The position numbers and the translations under genes are program-made. Below the pieces are notes generated by a model, which was given only the letters and a program-made list of their open reading frames with translations, made no database searches and was not told the DNA's origin. A stretch of 64,000 nucleotides of DNA. Source: Aeromicrobium yanjiei (GTDB lineage Bacteria; Actinomycetota; Actinomycetes; Propionibacteriales; Nocardioidaceae). The stretch covers positions 1,302,001-1,366,000 of the forward strand of contig NZ_CP045737.1 in the NCBI RefSeq assembly GCF_009649075.1. The letters are read 5' to 3'. Positions 1 through 9,031 of the stretch are shown here, piece by piece (position 1 is the first letter of the stretch; each line of letters begins with the position of its first letter).

Positions 1-52
1 CGACGCCCTCGTCCTTGATGAACTTGAACAGCTCGTCGGCATTGCCGAACAT
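1..52 (-). CDS. glnA: glutamine synthetase type I, N-terminal fragment
   Basis: Only the first 17 codons lie in the window; they read MFGNADELFKFIKDEGV from an ATG at 52. This matches the usual start of actinobacterial GlnA, which makes glutamine from glutamate and ammonium. The neighbours (RDD protein, DUF4191 protein, lipA, lipB) are the standard ones beside glnA in Actinobacteria, which supports the call despite the short fragment. A GlnR-type operator lies about 90-125 bp upstream of the start. The rest of the gene is beyond the left edge. Confidence 0.8.
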   Translation of the reverse strand, partial: MFGNADELFKFIKDEGV

Positions 53-139
53 GTGGCCTCCTCGACCGCGCAGCGGCCTTCGTTGTCGATAGCAGGTAAG
101 TGCGTCACTGCACCGTACCCAGAAGGCTACGGGGGTGCA

Positions 140-177
140 GTTTCCCATCGGTCTCGTGATTGTTTCGGGAATGTTAC
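140..177 (-). promoter_or_regulatory. GlnR-type nitrogen-control box upstream of glnA
   Basis: Four pentamers recur at exactly 11-bp steps: GTTTC at 140, GTCTC at 151, GTTTC at 162 and GTTAC at 173, each separated by 6 bases. Read toward glnA this is GTAAC-n6-GAAAC-n6-GAGAC-n6-GAAAC. The GlnR consensus known from Streptomyces and mycobacteria is gTnAC-n6-GaAAC repeated with the same spacing. Location in front of glnA fits control by nitrogen status. The binding assignment is inference from pattern and position. Confidence 0.75.
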
Positions 178-180
178 AAG

Positions 181-197
181 TCCCCTCCGGGAGGGGA
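181..197. promoter_or_regulatory. 17-bp inverted repeat over the RDD gene -35 region
   Basis: Arms TCCCCTCC (181-188) and GGAGGGGA (190-197) form a perfect 8-bp inverted repeat around one central G. It sits about 16-30 bp before the TAGGCT -10 element (213-218) of the RDD gene, so it covers the expected -35 region. It could be an operator; a role is not shown by the sequence. Confidence 0.4.
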
Positions 198-224
198 ACG
201 GGCCTTGCTCGGTAGGCTTCCCGG

Positions 225-596
225 GTGGAGATTCCCTCGCTCGGTCGTCGTCTCGCAGCCCTGCTCATCGACTGGGTCGTGGCCGCTCTCAGTGCGGTTG
301 CGCTGGCCGGCGTGAGCTATCCGCCGGCACCACTGGACGAGGACCCGAGCCAGACGTTCATCATCATCGCGTTCTTCGTCGCGGAGGTCGCGATCCTCGA
401 AGGACTCGTGGGTCGCTCGATCGGCAAGCAGCTGCTGGGCCTGCGGGTCGAGGGCCGCACAGGCCTCCCCATCGGCATCCCGCGGGCGCTGCTGCGCACG
501 CTGCTGCTCAGCATCGTCCTGCCGGCGATCGTGATGACCGACGACAAGCGGGGGCTGCACGACCTGGCCGCGGGGTCGCGGGTCGTACGGGTCTGA
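225..596 (+). CDS. RDD family membrane protein
   Basis: A 123-residue protein of the RDD family, small membrane proteins of mostly unknown function with conserved Arg and Asp residues. Visible are the Arg pair at residues 8-9 followed by D16 in the first membrane segment (about 12-30), two further hydrophobic segments (about 45-62 and 87-103), and the C-terminal RGLHDLAAGSRVVR block. The GTG start at 225 is preceded by TAGGCT at 213-218 with a 6-base gap, so the transcript is probably leaderless. It diverges from glnA and converges with the DUF4191 gene 7 bases away, the usual actinobacterial arrangement. Substrate or role is unknown. Confidence 0.9.
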   Translation: MEIPSLGRRLAALLIDWVVAALSAVALAGVSYPPAPLDEDPSQTFIIIAFFVAEVAILEGLVGRSIGKQLLGLRVEGRTGLPIGIPRALLRTLLLSIVLPAIVMTDDKRGLHDLAAGSRVVRV

Positions 597-603
597 CGCA
601 GCG

Positions 604-1311
604 TCAGCCGCGCATCGCCTTGCGCTGGCCCTTCATGCTCGTCGGCACGGGGCCACGCGGCATCGGAGCGGCCGGACGCATCGCGTCGAGCGCCTTGAGC
701 TTGTAGATCAGGTCGGTCATCTGGGCCGGCTTGATCTTCTTGGGCAGCTTGTTGATGTGCTTGACGAGCTTGGTGAGGGGGACCTGTCCCTCTTCCTTGC
801 CCACGACGATGCCGGTGACCGGGACGTCCTCGCCGCCCACGCGGGCGTGCTTCTTGACCTCAGCGGCCAGCAGACCACGCACGGCGTTGGGGCTGCCCTC
901 ACCGACCAGGATGATGCCGGGGCGACCGACCACGCGGTGCACGACGTCCTGGTTCTTGTTGAACGCGATCGCGGGCTTGACCTCCCAGCCGCGGCGCAGC
1001 ATCTGCAGCGCACCGGCGGCGGCTCCCCGCTGTCCCTCCACCTGGGCGTACGCAGCCTTCTCCGCACGCCGGCCGAAGACGATCAGCACACCAAGCACAC
1101 CGATCAGCAGCGCGAACAGGATCGTGATGATCAGCCCGATCGTGCTGGTGCCGAACACCAGGTAGCCCAGCGCGCCGAACACGCCGGCCACCAGGATGAA
1201 CGTCAGCAGAAGGATGAGACCGATCTTGCGGTCGCTCTTCTTGGTGATCGAGTAGGCCTGGCGCATCTGGCCGAGGCGACCCTTGGCGGGGGTGGGGGCG
1301 GTGTTGGACAT
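604..1311 (-). CDS. DUF4191 domain membrane protein
   Basis: A 235-residue protein of the actinobacterial DUF4191 family, function unknown. After a basic N-terminal stretch (residues 10-30) come two adjacent membrane segments (about 32-56 and 60-82), then a soluble domain and a basic tail rich in Arg and Lys. I prefer the ATG at 1311 (MSNTAPTPAK) over the GTG at 1317, because TAGACT lies 7 bases upstream (1319-1324, reverse strand), as in the other leaderless genes here. The TAG of that hexamer is also the lipA stop codon. Position downstream of lipA is conserved in Actinobacteria. Confidence 0.9.
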   Translation of the reverse strand: MSNTAPTPAKGRLGQMRQAYSITKKSDRKIGLILLLTFILVAGVFGALGYLVFGTSTIGLIITILFALLIGVLGVLIVFGRRAEKAAYAQVEGQRGAAAGALQMLRRGWEVKPAIAFNKNQDVVHRVVGRPGIILVGEGSPNAVRGLLAAEVKKHARVGGEDVPVTGIVVGKEEGQVPLTKLVKHINKLPKKIKPAQMTDLIYKLKALDAMRPAAPMPRGPVPTSMKGQRKAMRG

Positions 1312-1321
1312 GCCCACCAGT

Positions 1322-2272
1322 CTACGGCGCGAGGGTTGCGGCGCTCATTCCGCGTCCTGACGCGACGGCCTGCTTGTAGAGGTTGCCCGCGCGGTAGGAC
1401 GAACGGACCAGCGGCCCGGACATGACGCCGGCGAAGCCGATCTCGTCGGCCTCGGTCGCCAGCTCGACGAACTCCTCGGGCTTGACCCAGCGCTCGACGG
1501 GGTGGTGACGCTTGGACGGGCGCAGGTACTGGGTGATCGTGATCAGGTCGCAGCCAGCCTCGTGCAGGTCGACCAGCGCCTGGGAGACCTCTTCGCGGGT
1601 CTCACCCATGCCCAGGATGAGGTTGGACTTGGTGACGAGCCCGAAGTCGCGCGCCTGGGTGATGACGTCGAGCGAGCGCTCGTAGCGGAACGCGGGGCGG
1701 ATGCGCTTGAAGATGCGCGGGACGGTCTCGACGTTGTGGGCGAGCACCTCGGGGCGGGACTCGAAGACCTCCGCCAGCAGCTCGGGGACGCCGTTGAAGT
1801 CGGGGATCAGGTTCTCGACGCCCGTGCCCGGGTTGAGCTCGTGGATCTTGCGGACGGTCTCGGCGTACAGCCACGCGCCGCCGTCGGGCTGGTCGTCGCG
1901 GGCGACGCCGGTGATCGTGGCGTAGCGCAGCTCCATCTTCTGGACGCTCTCGGCGACCCGGCGGGGCTCGTCGCGATCGATCGGGTCGGGCTTGCCGGTG
2001 TCGATCTGGCAGAAGTCGCAGCGACGGGTGCACTGCTCGCCGCCGATGAGGAAGGTGGCCTCGCGGTCCTCCCAGCACTCGAAGATGTTGGGACAGCCGG
2101 CTTCCTGGCAGACCGTGTGCAGGCCCTCGCCCTTGACCAGCTTCATGAGCTCGTTGTACTCGGGGCCCATCTTCGCGCGCGTCTTGATCCACGCGGGCTT
2201 CTTCTCGATGGGGGTCTCGGCGTTGCGTACTTCGAGCCGCAACATCTTGCGTCCCTCGGGTGCGATGGTCAC
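1322..2272 (-). CDS. lipA: lipoyl synthase
   Basis: Radical SAM enzyme that inserts two sulfurs into protein-bound octanoyl groups to make lipoyl cofactor. With the GTG start at 2272 it has 316 residues. The auxiliary cluster cysteines are C55, C60 and C66, and the radical SAM motif CTRRCDFC gives C81, C85 and C88; the conserved RSSYRAG block is near the C terminus. The GTG at 2272 gives the family's usual [17 protein letters not shown] start, and TACGCT (2280-2285, reverse) lies 7 bases upstream. LipB, which supplies the octanoyl group, is encoded 4 kb away, and the lipoylated SucB and its partner LpdA follow. Confidence 0.97.
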   Translation of the reverse strand: MTIAPEGRKMLRLEVRNAETPIEKKPAWIKTRAKMGPEYNELMKLVKGEGLHTVCQEAGCPNIFECWEDREATFLIGGEQCTRRCDFCQIDTGKPDPIDRDEPRRVAESVQKMELRYATITGVARDDQPDGGAWLYAETVRKIHELNPGTGVENLIPDFNGVPELLAEVFESRPEVLAHNVETVPRIFKRIRPAFRYERSLDVITQARDFGLVTKSNLILGMGETREEVSQALVDLHEAGCDLITITQYLRPSKRHHPVERWVKPEEFVELATEADEIGFAGVMSGPLVRSSYRAGNLYKQAVASGRGMSAATLAP

Positions 2273-2319
2273 GCACGCAAGCGTACGCCTGTCACCCACA
2301 TTGCCCTAGGCTCGGTCGC

Positions 2320-3594
2320 GTGCTGGATCTGGACCGCCGGTGGACGCGACCGAAGCCCACCTCCGAGGAGGTGAGGCGAGACCTGTGGGGAGGGGTCGCC
2401 GCCGCGATCGTGTCGATCGTGTCCGTCGAGGTCTGGCACAGCGGCTACGGCTCTCCGCTCGGCTGGAACGGGATCGAGGCCTACGTGCTGTTCGGCCTGG
2501 CCGGACTGCTGCTGGGACTGCGGCGACGTCTCCCGCTGGTGACCGTCCTGCTGGTGTCGGTCCTGTTCCTCGTGATCGTGGAGCGGCTTGAGGACTTCGG
2601 CACGATCTTCACGATCCAGCTCATCGAGTTCGTCGCCCTGTACTCGGCGTGGGCGTGGTCCCGCTCGCGGCGGGGTCTGTACGTGACGAGCGTCGTCGTG
2701 CTCGTCGCGATGTTCGGCTGGTTGACGTGGGAAATCGTCACGACGGATCTGCCGGACCGCCCGCAGGAGGGTCTCATCCCGCCGTACGTCGCGGCGATCG
2801 TCTACTCGGTCGGGATCAACATCGTGTATCTCTTCGGGGCGATGGCCTGGGGCCACGACGCGTGGCGCAGTGCGCGCCAGCGCGAGGAGATCGCCGAGGG
2901 GGCCGCTGCGGAGCGCCGTGCCCAGGACCGTGCCCAGGAGGCTGCGGTGCAGGCCGAACGCGTGCGCATCGCCCGCGACCTGCACGACGTGGTCGCGCAC
3001 CACGTCAGCGGCATCGGCGTCCAGGCGGCCGGCATCAGCCGGATCCTGCAGAAGCAGCCCGACGCCGCCCGCGCGGCTCTTGGTGTCATCGAGCGCTCGT
3101 CGCGGCAGGCGGTGCAGCAGATGCACCAGCTGGTCGGGCTGTTGCGCTCGGACCGCGACCAGGACGAGCGTGGCCCCCAGCCGGGTCTGGACGAGCTCCA
3201 CACGCTTGCGACGACCGACTCGGGGCAGGGATCGACGCCGGCGATCACGTTCCGTCAGGTGGGGGAGACGTTCGCGGTGCCACCCACGGTCGGCCTCTCG
3301 CTCTTTCGGATCGCCCAGGAGGCGGTCGCGAACATCCGTCGTCATGCCCGCGCCGTCAGAGGCGAGGTGGTGATGCGCTTCGGGCCGGCCCAGGACGAGC
3401 GGCCGGCGTGGGTCGAGGTCGAGGTGATCGACGACGGGGACGGTGCCGAGTGGCCCGAGCCGGTTGCGGCCTCCGGGGGATTCGGCCTGACCGGGATCCG
3501 CGAACGGGCGGCCATGCACGGCGGTCTGTGCGAGATCGGGCCGCGGCCCGAGGGTGGGTTCAGGGTGCGGGTCCGCATCCCGGTGACCGCATGA
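2320..3594 (+). CDS. sensor histidine kinase, NarL/DesK type
   Basis: A 424-residue membrane kinase. The N-terminal 200 residues hold about five or six hydrophobic segments and no clear extracellular sensor domain. A linker leads to a HisKA_3 dimerisation domain with [16 protein letters not shown] (phospho-acceptor His near residue 222) and a C-terminal HATPase domain with a [13 protein letters not shown]-box. I place the start at the GTG at 2320, 7 bases after TAGGCT (2307-2312). It overlaps the response regulator by 4 bases, so the two are translationally coupled. The downstream ABC transporter is the likely target, by analogy with similar loci. The signal is unknown. Confidence 0.93.
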   Translation: MLDLDRRWTRPKPTSEEVRRDLWGGVAAAIVSIVSVEVWHSGYGSPLGWNGIEAYVLFGLAGLLLGLRRRLPLVTVLLVSVLFLVIVERLEDFGTIFTIQLIEFVALYSAWAWSRSRRGLYVTSVVVLVAMFGWLTWEIVTTDLPDRPQEGLIPPYVAAIVYSVGINIVYLFGAMAWGHDAWRSARQREEIAEGAAAERRAQDRAQEAAVQAERVRIARDLHDVVAHHVSGIGVQAAGISRILQKQPDAARAALGVIERSSRQAVQQMHQLVGLLRSDRDQDERGPQPGLDELHTLATTDSGQGSTPAITFRQVGETFAVPPTVGLSLFRIAQEAVANIRRHARAVRGEVVMRFGPAQDERPAWVEVEVIDDGDGAEWPEPVAASGGFGLTGIRERAAMHGGLCEIGPRPEGGFRVRVRIPVTA

Positions 3595-4250
3595 GCACGA
3601 TCCGTGTGCTGGTCGCCGACGACCAGGAGCTCGTACGCACCGGGTTCCGGATGATCCTCGGGGTCGAGGACGATCTGGAGGTCGTGGGGGAGGCCGCCGA
3701 CGGCGCAGCCGCGGTCGAGCGTGCGCGGGAGCTGTCGCCCGACGTGGTCCTCATGGACGTCCAGATGCCTCGCATGGACGGCATCGAGGCGACGCGCCGC
3801 GTCGTCACCCAGATGCCCGGTTGTCGCGTGCTCATCCTGACGACGTTCGACGACGACGAGTATCTCTTCGCCGCCCTGCAGGCGGGGGCGAGCGGGTTCC
3901 TGCTCAAGAACTGCCCGCCTGACGATCTCGTCTCGGCGATCCGGGTCGTGGCGCAGGGCCACTCGCTGCTCGCGCCCGAGGTGACCCAGCGCGTCATCGC
4001 GAGGTCGACCGAGCGTGAGCGCGGGCCACGTCCGTCCGGCCTGGACGAGCTGACCGAGCGCGAGCGCGGGGTGCTGGTCGCGATGGGCCGCGGGCTCAGC
4101 AACGGCGAGATCGCCGCCGAGCTCTACGTGAGCGAGGCGACGGTCAAGTCGCACGTCTCACGCGTGCTGGCCAAGCTCGCAGTCCGTGACCGGGTCCAGG
4201 CCGTCATCGTCGCCCACGAGTCGGGACTGATGGAGTCGCCGGACGTCTGA
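3591..4250 (+). CDS. LuxR-family response regulator
   Basis: A 219-residue two-domain regulator. The receiver domain (1-120) has acidic residues D10 and D11, the phospho-acceptor D56 in [13 protein letters not shown], and the conserved Lys in [10 protein letters not shown] LuxR-type helix-turn-helix follows (about 150-210; [20 protein letters not shown], then [14 protein letters not shown]). Its ATG overlaps the kinase stop codon as ATGA, so it is almost certainly that kinase's partner. It probably regulates the exporter genes starting 80 bp downstream and perhaps its own operon. Confidence 0.95.
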   Translation: MSTIRVLVADDQELVRTGFRMILGVEDDLEVVGEAADGAAAVERARELSPDVVLMDVQMPRMDGIEATRRVVTQMPGCRVLILTTFDDDEYLFAALQAGASGFLLKNCPPDDLVSAIRVVAQGHSLLAPEVTQRVIARSTERERGPRPSGLDELTERERGVLVAMGRGLSNGEIAAELYVSEATVKSHVSRVLAKLAVRDRVQAVIVAHESGLMESPDV

Positions 4251-4330
4251 GCCCCTCCGTCTCGAGGACGAGCCGGGTTCATCCTCGCGGCCGATGCGTG
4301 CGGACATCGTTCGCTCATAGCGTGGCGGTC

Positions 4331-5209
4331 ATGTTGGACATCTCGCACCTCAGTCGGTCGTACGGCGATGCGCTCGTCGTCGACGACGTGACCTTTTCCG
4401 TCCGGCCGGGCCGCACGACAGGCTTCGTCGGGGCCAACGGCGCCGGCAAGACCACGACGATGCGCATGATCCTCGGCGTCCTGGCGCCGACGTCGGGGGA
4501 GGTGCTGTGGAACGGCGAGCCCATCTCGACCGGCCAGCGCCGCCGCTTCGGCTACATGCCCGAGGAGCGCGGGCTCTATCCCCGCATGAGGCTGACCGAC
4601 CAGCTCGTGTTCCTCGCCCGGCTGCACGGTATCGAGCGGGCGGAGGCGCGGCGTCGCGCACTGGAGCTGCTCGAGCACTTCGACCTGGCGGACCGCGCCG
4701 ACGACATGCTCGACACCTTGTCCCTCGGCAACCAGCAGCGCGTGCAGATCGCAGCCGCGCTGATCCACCGCCCGGAGGCGCTGGTGCTCGACGAGCCGTT
4801 CAGCGGGCTCGACCCGGTCGCCGTCGATGCCATGGCAGAGCTGCTCACGAAGGAGGCGGGCGACAAGCCGATGCTGTTCTCCAGCCACCAGCTCGACCTG
4901 GTCGAGCGCTTGTGCGACGACCTGGTGATCCTGTCCCACGGGCGCGTCGTCGCGGCGGGTCCGGTGGACGAGCTGCGCGGCAAGGGTGCCGATCGCTATC
5001 GCATCGTCCTCGACGGGACCGATGCCGCCTGGATCCGGGACCTGCGTGGCATCCAGGTGCGTGACGTCGCCGGTCCGGTCGCCCTGGTCGACCTCGACGG
5101 GACCACCCCGGCAGACCTGCTCGCCGCGGTCATCGCCCGCGAGCCCGTCGTCGAGTTCAGCCCCGTGCGCCAACCCCTCTCCGCGATCTTCAAGGAGGTC
5201 ATCCGATGA
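4331..5209 (+). CDS. ABC transporter ATP-binding protein (exporter type)
   Basis: A 292-residue ATPase. The Walker A motif is GANGAGKTT (about residues 37-45), the signature is LSLGNQQR, Walker B is ALVLDEPFSGLDP and the switch His is in SSHQLDLV. The LSLGNQQ signature and the C-terminal accessory domain are typical of NatA/DrrA-type exporters. The ATG at 4331 lies 7 bases after TAGCGT (4318-4323). Its stop overlaps the permease ATG by 4 bases. Substrate is unknown; the adjacent two-component system suggests induction by an envelope or drug signal. Confidence 0.94.
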   Translation: MLDISHLSRSYGDALVVDDVTFSVRPGRTTGFVGANGAGKTTTMRMILGVLAPTSGEVLWNGEPISTGQRRRFGYMPEERGLYPRMRLTDQLVFLARLHGIERAEARRRALELLEHFDLADRADDMLDTLSLGNQQRVQIAAALIHRPEALVLDEPFSGLDPVAVDAMAELLTKEAGDKPMLFSSHQLDLVERLCDDLVILSHGRVVAAGPVDELRGKGADRYRIVLDGTDAAWIRDLRGIQVRDVAGPVALVDLDGTTPADLLAAVIAREPVVEFSPVRQPLSAIFKEVIR

Positions 5210-6405
5210 GCACGCTGACCCGAGAGCCCGACCGCGGAGCGCGCGGCGCCTGGCGTGTCGTCGCCGAGCGCGAGGTCATGACCCGCGTGCGCGAGAAGTC
5301 GTTCCTGTACGGAGTGCTCGCGATGGCAGCCGGCATCGTCGCACTGGTGGTGCTGACCTCGATCCTCGGCGGACGGCCCACCGATCACACCGTGGCGGTC
5401 GTGGACCGGCAGGGCGCGGACCTGGTGTCGTCCGCCTCCGATCTCGTGGACCGTGCGGACGACGGCTCGAACGCGACGGCACGCTCGTACGAGTCGGTGG
5501 CCGCGGCCGAGAAGGCCGTCCGCGACGACGACGTCGACGCCGCCCTGATCGCCACAGACGAGGGCTACGAGATCGTCGGCGACCGGGAGGTGGACCCCAC
5601 GCTGTCGAGCGCGCTCACGGCCGTCGCGTCCGCCTCCGCACTGGCCGACAACGCTGCGGCGCAGGGCGTCGACCTCGACGAGCTGCAGCGCGGCTCGGCG
5701 GTCGCCGAGCGGTTGCTGGACCCCGACGGCGAGGACGCTGGGCCGCGCCAGGCGACCGCGTTCGTGTTCGTGCTGCTGTTCTACCTCACCGCCGTCATCT
5801 TCGGCATGAACATCGCGCAGAGCGTCGTGCAGGAGAAGGAGAGCCGGGTCGTGGAGATCCTGGCCGCCGCCGTGCCGATCCGGGCGATGCTGTGGGGCAA
5901 GATCGTCGGCAACACGGCCCTGGCCCTCGGGCAGATCGTGGTGCTCGCGGTCGTGGGCGTCGCGTCGCTCGCACTGACAGGCGAGACCTCGGTCCTCTCC
6001 GCGATCGGCCCTGCCGTGGCCTGGTACGTGCTGTTCTTCGTGCTGGGGTTCGTCGCACTGGCGGGCCTGTGGGCGGTTGCCGGCTCGCTGGCGTCCCGGC
6101 AGGAGGACCTGCAGTCGACCACGATGCCCGGCCAGGTGATCTTGTTCGCGCCCTACATCCTGGCCGTGACGGCCGGCGCGAGCGTCAAGACAGTCGTGTC
6201 GATGCTGCCGGTGGTCTCGGCGATGATGATGCCCTCCCGGATGGCCGAGGGCGGCGTGCCCGCCTGGCAGGTCGGGGTGGCCCTCGCGGTCAATGTCCTC
6301 GGCGCCGTCGTGCTCGTACGCTTCGCGGCCCGACTCTACGAGCGCACGCTCATGCGCACCGATCGCAAGATCGGTTTCGGTGAGGCGCTGCGGCTCAGCG
6401 AATGA
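5206..6405 (+). CDS. ABC transporter permease (ABC-2, NatB/YhaP-like)
   Basis: A 399-residue permease with one N-terminal membrane segment (about 42-66), an extracellular domain of about 120 residues, then five hydrophobic segments from residue 185 on. The motif [20 protein letters not shown] after the second segment is characteristic of ABC-2 sodium/drug exporter permeases. It is coupled to the ATPase by an ATGA overlap. Its last 11 bases overlap the 3' end of lipB on the other strand. Confidence 0.93.
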   Translation: MSTLTREPDRGARGAWRVVAEREVMTRVREKSFLYGVLAMAAGIVALVVLTSILGGRPTDHTVAVVDRQGADLVSSASDLVDRADDGSNATARSYESVAAAEKAVRDDDVDAALIATDEGYEIVGDREVDPTLSSALTAVASASALADNAAAQGVDLDELQRGSAVAERLLDPDGEDAGPRQATAFVFVLLFYLTAVIFGMNIAQSVVQEKESRVVEILAAAVPIRAMLWGKIVGNTALALGQIVVLAVVGVASLALTGETSVLSAIGPAVAWYVLFFVLGFVALAGLWAVAGSLASRQEDLQSTTMPGQVILFAPYILAVTAGASVKTVVSMLPVVSAMMMPSRMAEGGVPAWQVGVALAVNVLGAVVLVRFAARLYERTLMRTDRKIGFGEALRLSE

Positions 6406-7117
6406 CGGGGGAGCCCACGGGGACCCGTGGCCCGATCTCGACCTGCTCGGCGAGGTCGGGCGACGGCGAGTAGGGCTCCCACGCCAGCAGCTCGGCCAGG
6501 TGGGGGGCCACGGCGCGCGCGGTCTCGCGGACCGTGACGTCGCGGCCCACCTCTGCTGACAGCGAGGTGACACCGGCGTCGGCGATGCCGCACGGCACGA
6601 ATCGCTCGTAGAACGCGAGGTCGACGTCGGCGTTGAGCGAGAAGCCGTGCATCGTGACGCCGCGCGAGACCCGGATGCCGATCGCGCCGACCTTGCGCTC
6701 GGGTCGGACCCCGGAGGCCGCGACCCAGACGCCCGAGCGTCCCTGCACGCGCCCGGTCGTGACGCCCAGGTCGGCGGCAGCGCGGATCATGGCTTCCTCG
6801 ACGCGCCGGACGTAGTCGACCACCAGGACGTGCGAGGGCAGCTTGGTGATCGGATAGCCCACGAGCTGGCCGGGGCCGTGGAAGGTGATCTTGCCGCCCC
6901 GATCGACGTCGACGACCGGGGTGCCGTCGAACGGCCGCTCGTGCGGCTCGGTGCGGCGTCCCGCGGTGTAGACCGGGGGGTGCTCGAGGAACATCACGGT
7001 GTCGCCGATCTCGTCCGCGACGCGCTGCGCGTGGAGGCTGCGCTGGATCTCCCAGGCGTCCTCGTAGTCGATCGCATTGGCGCCGTACCAGTCGTCGAGG
7101 ATCTCGATCGTCGTCAC
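6395..7117 (-). CDS. lipB: octanoyltransferase (lipoyl(octanoyl) transferase)
   Basis: A 240-residue enzyme that moves octanoyl groups from acyl carrier protein onto lipoyl domains. The catalytic Lys is in [20 protein letters not shown] and the catalytic Cys in [14 protein letters not shown], both in the family's usual context. The GTG at 7117 is preceded by TAGTCT (7124-7129, reverse) with a 6-base gap, predicting a leaderless transcript. It works directly before LipA in lipoate assembly. Confidence 0.96.
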   Translation of the reverse strand: MTTIEILDDWYGANAIDYEDAWEIQRSLHAQRVADEIGDTVMFLEHPPVYTAGRRTEPHERPFDGTPVVDVDRGGKITFHGPGQLVGYPITKLPSHVLVVDYVRRVEEAMIRAAADLGVTTGRVQGRSGVWVAASGVRPERKVGAIGIRVSRGVTMHGFSLNADVDLAFYERFVPCGIADAGVTSLSAEVGRDVTVRETARAVAPHLAELLAWEPYSPSPDLAEQVEIGPRVPVGSPVIR

Positions 7118-7198
7118 CCGCCCAGACTATCCCCGCCGTCCACCACGGGCTGTGGACACGCGGACGCACGAACGGGCGGACGCCGCGACAGTGGAGGC

Positions 7199-7630
7199 AT
7201 GGACTGGATCTGGGTGATCGTGATGGCGCTGCGCCAGACCTCTCCCGCACCGGCCGACCAATGGGCCGTGCGGCTGGCGACGCTCGACGCGGATCGGGCT
7301 GCGGCGTTCGCGGAGGCAGACCCCACGAGGCTCGCCACGGTGTACGTCGCCGGTAGTCGGGCGATGGCCGCCGACGCAGCGACGATCCGCTCGTACGCCG
7401 ATCGCGACGGCCGGGTGGTGGGCGCCCGGCTGCGCGTGCTCACGTGTCGGGTCGTGAGCACGGGTGCCGACAGGGCGACGCTCGACGTGGTCGACGTCCT
7501 GGCACCGGCCCAGGTCGAGTGGGGCGACGGCTCCGTGACCGACCTGCCCCGCGACCGGCCCTCGCGGCACCGCGTGACGTTGCAGCGCACACGCGACGGC
7601 TGGCGGATCGCGGGCAGTCGGCTCAGGTGA
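7199..7630 (+). CDS. small conserved hypothetical protein, possibly NTF2-like
   Basis: A 143-residue protein with no motif I can assign firmly. The pattern of an N-terminal helix (LATLDADRAAAFAEADPTRL), the VYVAGSRAMAADAATIRSYA block and alternating beta strands is like SnoaL/NTF2-fold proteins of Actinobacteria; that is inference. The ATG at 7199 follows GACAGT with a 6-base gap, a degenerate version of the leaderless promoter seen elsewhere here; an internal ATG at residue 9 is possible. It converges with the DinB-like gene and their last 8 bases overlap. Confidence 0.65.
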   Translation: MDWIWVIVMALRQTSPAPADQWAVRLATLDADRAAAFAEADPTRLATVYVAGSRAMAADAATIRSYADRDGRVVGARLRVLTCRVVSTGADRATLDVVDVLAPAQVEWGDGSVTDLPRDRPSRHRVTLQRTRDGWRIAGSRLR

Positions 7631-8141
7631 CGGGTGAGGCCTCGTCAGCGCCGGCGTCGATCAGCTCGCGCACGATGTCGAGGTGACCCGCGTGGCGGGC
7701 GTGCTCCTGCATGACATGGAACAGGATGCCGAGCAGCGTGGGCAGCTCATCGTCCGGGCCGAACATCCCTCCCTCACGCGCGCGTTCGTACGGACCGTGC
7801 TCCTCGACGATCTCCGCCGTCCGTCGGCCGACCTCGTCGAGGGCGTCGAGCAGCACGTCGATCGAGCGGTCGGTCACCCAGTGGCCGTCCGCGTCGCGAT
7901 CGGCGCGCGGGGACGGGACGTCCTCGCCGAGGAATCCCCAGACCACCCACCTGCGCTCCATGTGCACCAGGTGCTCGACGAGCTGGGGGATCGTCCACCC
8001 GGACGGGACGAGCGTGGTGCCGAGGACGTCGGGGGAGAGCCCCGAGACCTGGCGGCGCACCTCGGAGCGGAAGAAGTCGAGATACTCCACGATCCGCGCT
8101 GCGGGGTCGGTGAGCGGCTCGTGCGGCTGGGGCGCGCTCAC
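7623..8141 (-). CDS. DinB/DUF664-like protein
   Basis: A 172-residue protein resembling the DinB-like four-helix family (DUF664/mycothiol-dependent maleylpyruvate isomerase fold). Recognisable features are the GWTIPQLVEHLVHMERRWV helix with a metal-ligand-like His, and the C-terminal LLGILFHVMQEHARHAGHLD helix, whose His residues match the family's metal site. The GTG start at 8141 overlaps the stop of the upstream epimerase gene as GTGA, so it belongs to that operon. Substrate unknown. Confidence 0.8.
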   Translation of the reverse strand: MSAPQPHEPLTDPAARIVEYLDFFRSEVRRQVSGLSPDVLGTTLVPSGWTIPQLVEHLVHMERRWVVWGFLGEDVPSPRADRDADGHWVTDRSIDVLLDALDEVGRRTAEIVEEHGPYERAREGGMFGPDDELPTLLGILFHVMQEHARHAGHLDIVRELIDAGADEASPVT

Positions 8142-9028
8142 GACAGCGCAGTGGCCAGGGCTGCGGGGAGATCGGGCTCGGCGAAGGCGAAGCCCGCATC
8201 GGTCAGCGCGCTCGGGACGAGGCGCAGCGAGCCGAGCAGGTCCTCGGAGAGCCCGCCCAGCGCGGCCTTGACCGCGAACGACGGCACCGCCAGGAACGTC
8301 GGCCGGTGGACTGCGTCGCCCAGGGCGTCGGTGAACTCGGCGTTGGTCACCGGCACCGGCATCGCGAAGTTGAAGGGGCCGGAGAGCTCGTCGTTCACCA
8401 GCAGGTGCTCGACGCCGCGGACCCAGTCGTGCCGGGAGATGAAGGACATGTACTGCCGGCCGTTGCCGAGCTTGGCGCCACCGCCGAGCTTCCAGACGGG
8501 AAGCATGAGCGCGAGCATGCCGCCGTTGCCGTCCAGCACGATGGACGTCCGGACGATGCAGGTGCGGGCGCCGGCCTCGGCCGCGGGGGCCGCCGCGGCC
8601 TCCCATTGGTGGGAGACGTCGGCGAGGAAGCCGGTACCGGGAGTGCTGGACTCGGTCAGGACCTCCGCGCCCCGCTCGGTGCCGTACCAGGACATGCCCG
8701 AGCCGGAGACGAAGACCGTGGGCGTCGAGGAGGCGGCGACCGCCTTCGCGAGAGTGCTCGTCGCGGTCAGCCGTGAGTGCAGGATCTCCTGCTTGCGAGA
8801 GCTCGTGCGGGGCCACTGCGAGATCGAGGATCCCGACAGGTTGACCACCGCGTCGGCCCGGTCGACCAGGACCTGGTCGATCCGGCCGGCGGCCGGGTCC
8901 CACACCGACGTGTCGTCACCGGGGGGGCCGGTGCGGACGAGCCGTGTCACCCGGTGGCCCCGACCACGCAGGTGCGTGGTCAGGGCCGTGCCGAGGAAGC
9001 CGGACGCCCCACCGATGACGACATGCAC
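8138..9028 (-). CDS. TIGR01777 family (YfcH-like) NAD(P)-dependent epimerase
   Basis: A 296-residue short-chain dehydrogenase/epimerase-like protein. The Rossmann motif GGASGFLG is at residues 6-13, and the family-typical VNLSGSSIS, SGSGMSWYG and HDWVRGVEHLL blocks follow. A DUF1731-like C terminus ends near VPSFAVKAALGGLSEDLL. Its GTG start is 3 bases after the sucB stop, and the gene lies between sucB and lipB as in M. tuberculosis (Rv2216), but the reaction is unknown. Confidence 0.9.
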   Translation of the reverse strand: MHVVIGGASGFLGTALTTHLRGRGHRVTRLVRTGPPGDDTSVWDPAAGRIDQVLVDRADAVVNLSGSSISQWPRTSSRKQEILHSRLTATSTLAKAVAASSTPTVFVSGSGMSWYGTERGAEVLTESSTPGTGFLADVSHQWEAAAAPAAEAGARTCIVRTSIVLDGNGGMLALMLPVWKLGGGAKLGNGRQYMSFISRHDWVRGVEHLLVNDELSGPFNFAMPVPVTNAEFTDALGDAVHRPTFLAVPSFAVKAALGGLSEDLLGSLRLVPSALTDAGFAFAEPDLPAALATALS

Positions 9029-9031
9029 GGG

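Noticed and set aside
4996..6573. Reverse-strand open frame of 525 codons across the ABC transporter genes
   Set aside because: Antisense to a permease with good membrane topology; composition is typical of a shadow frame.
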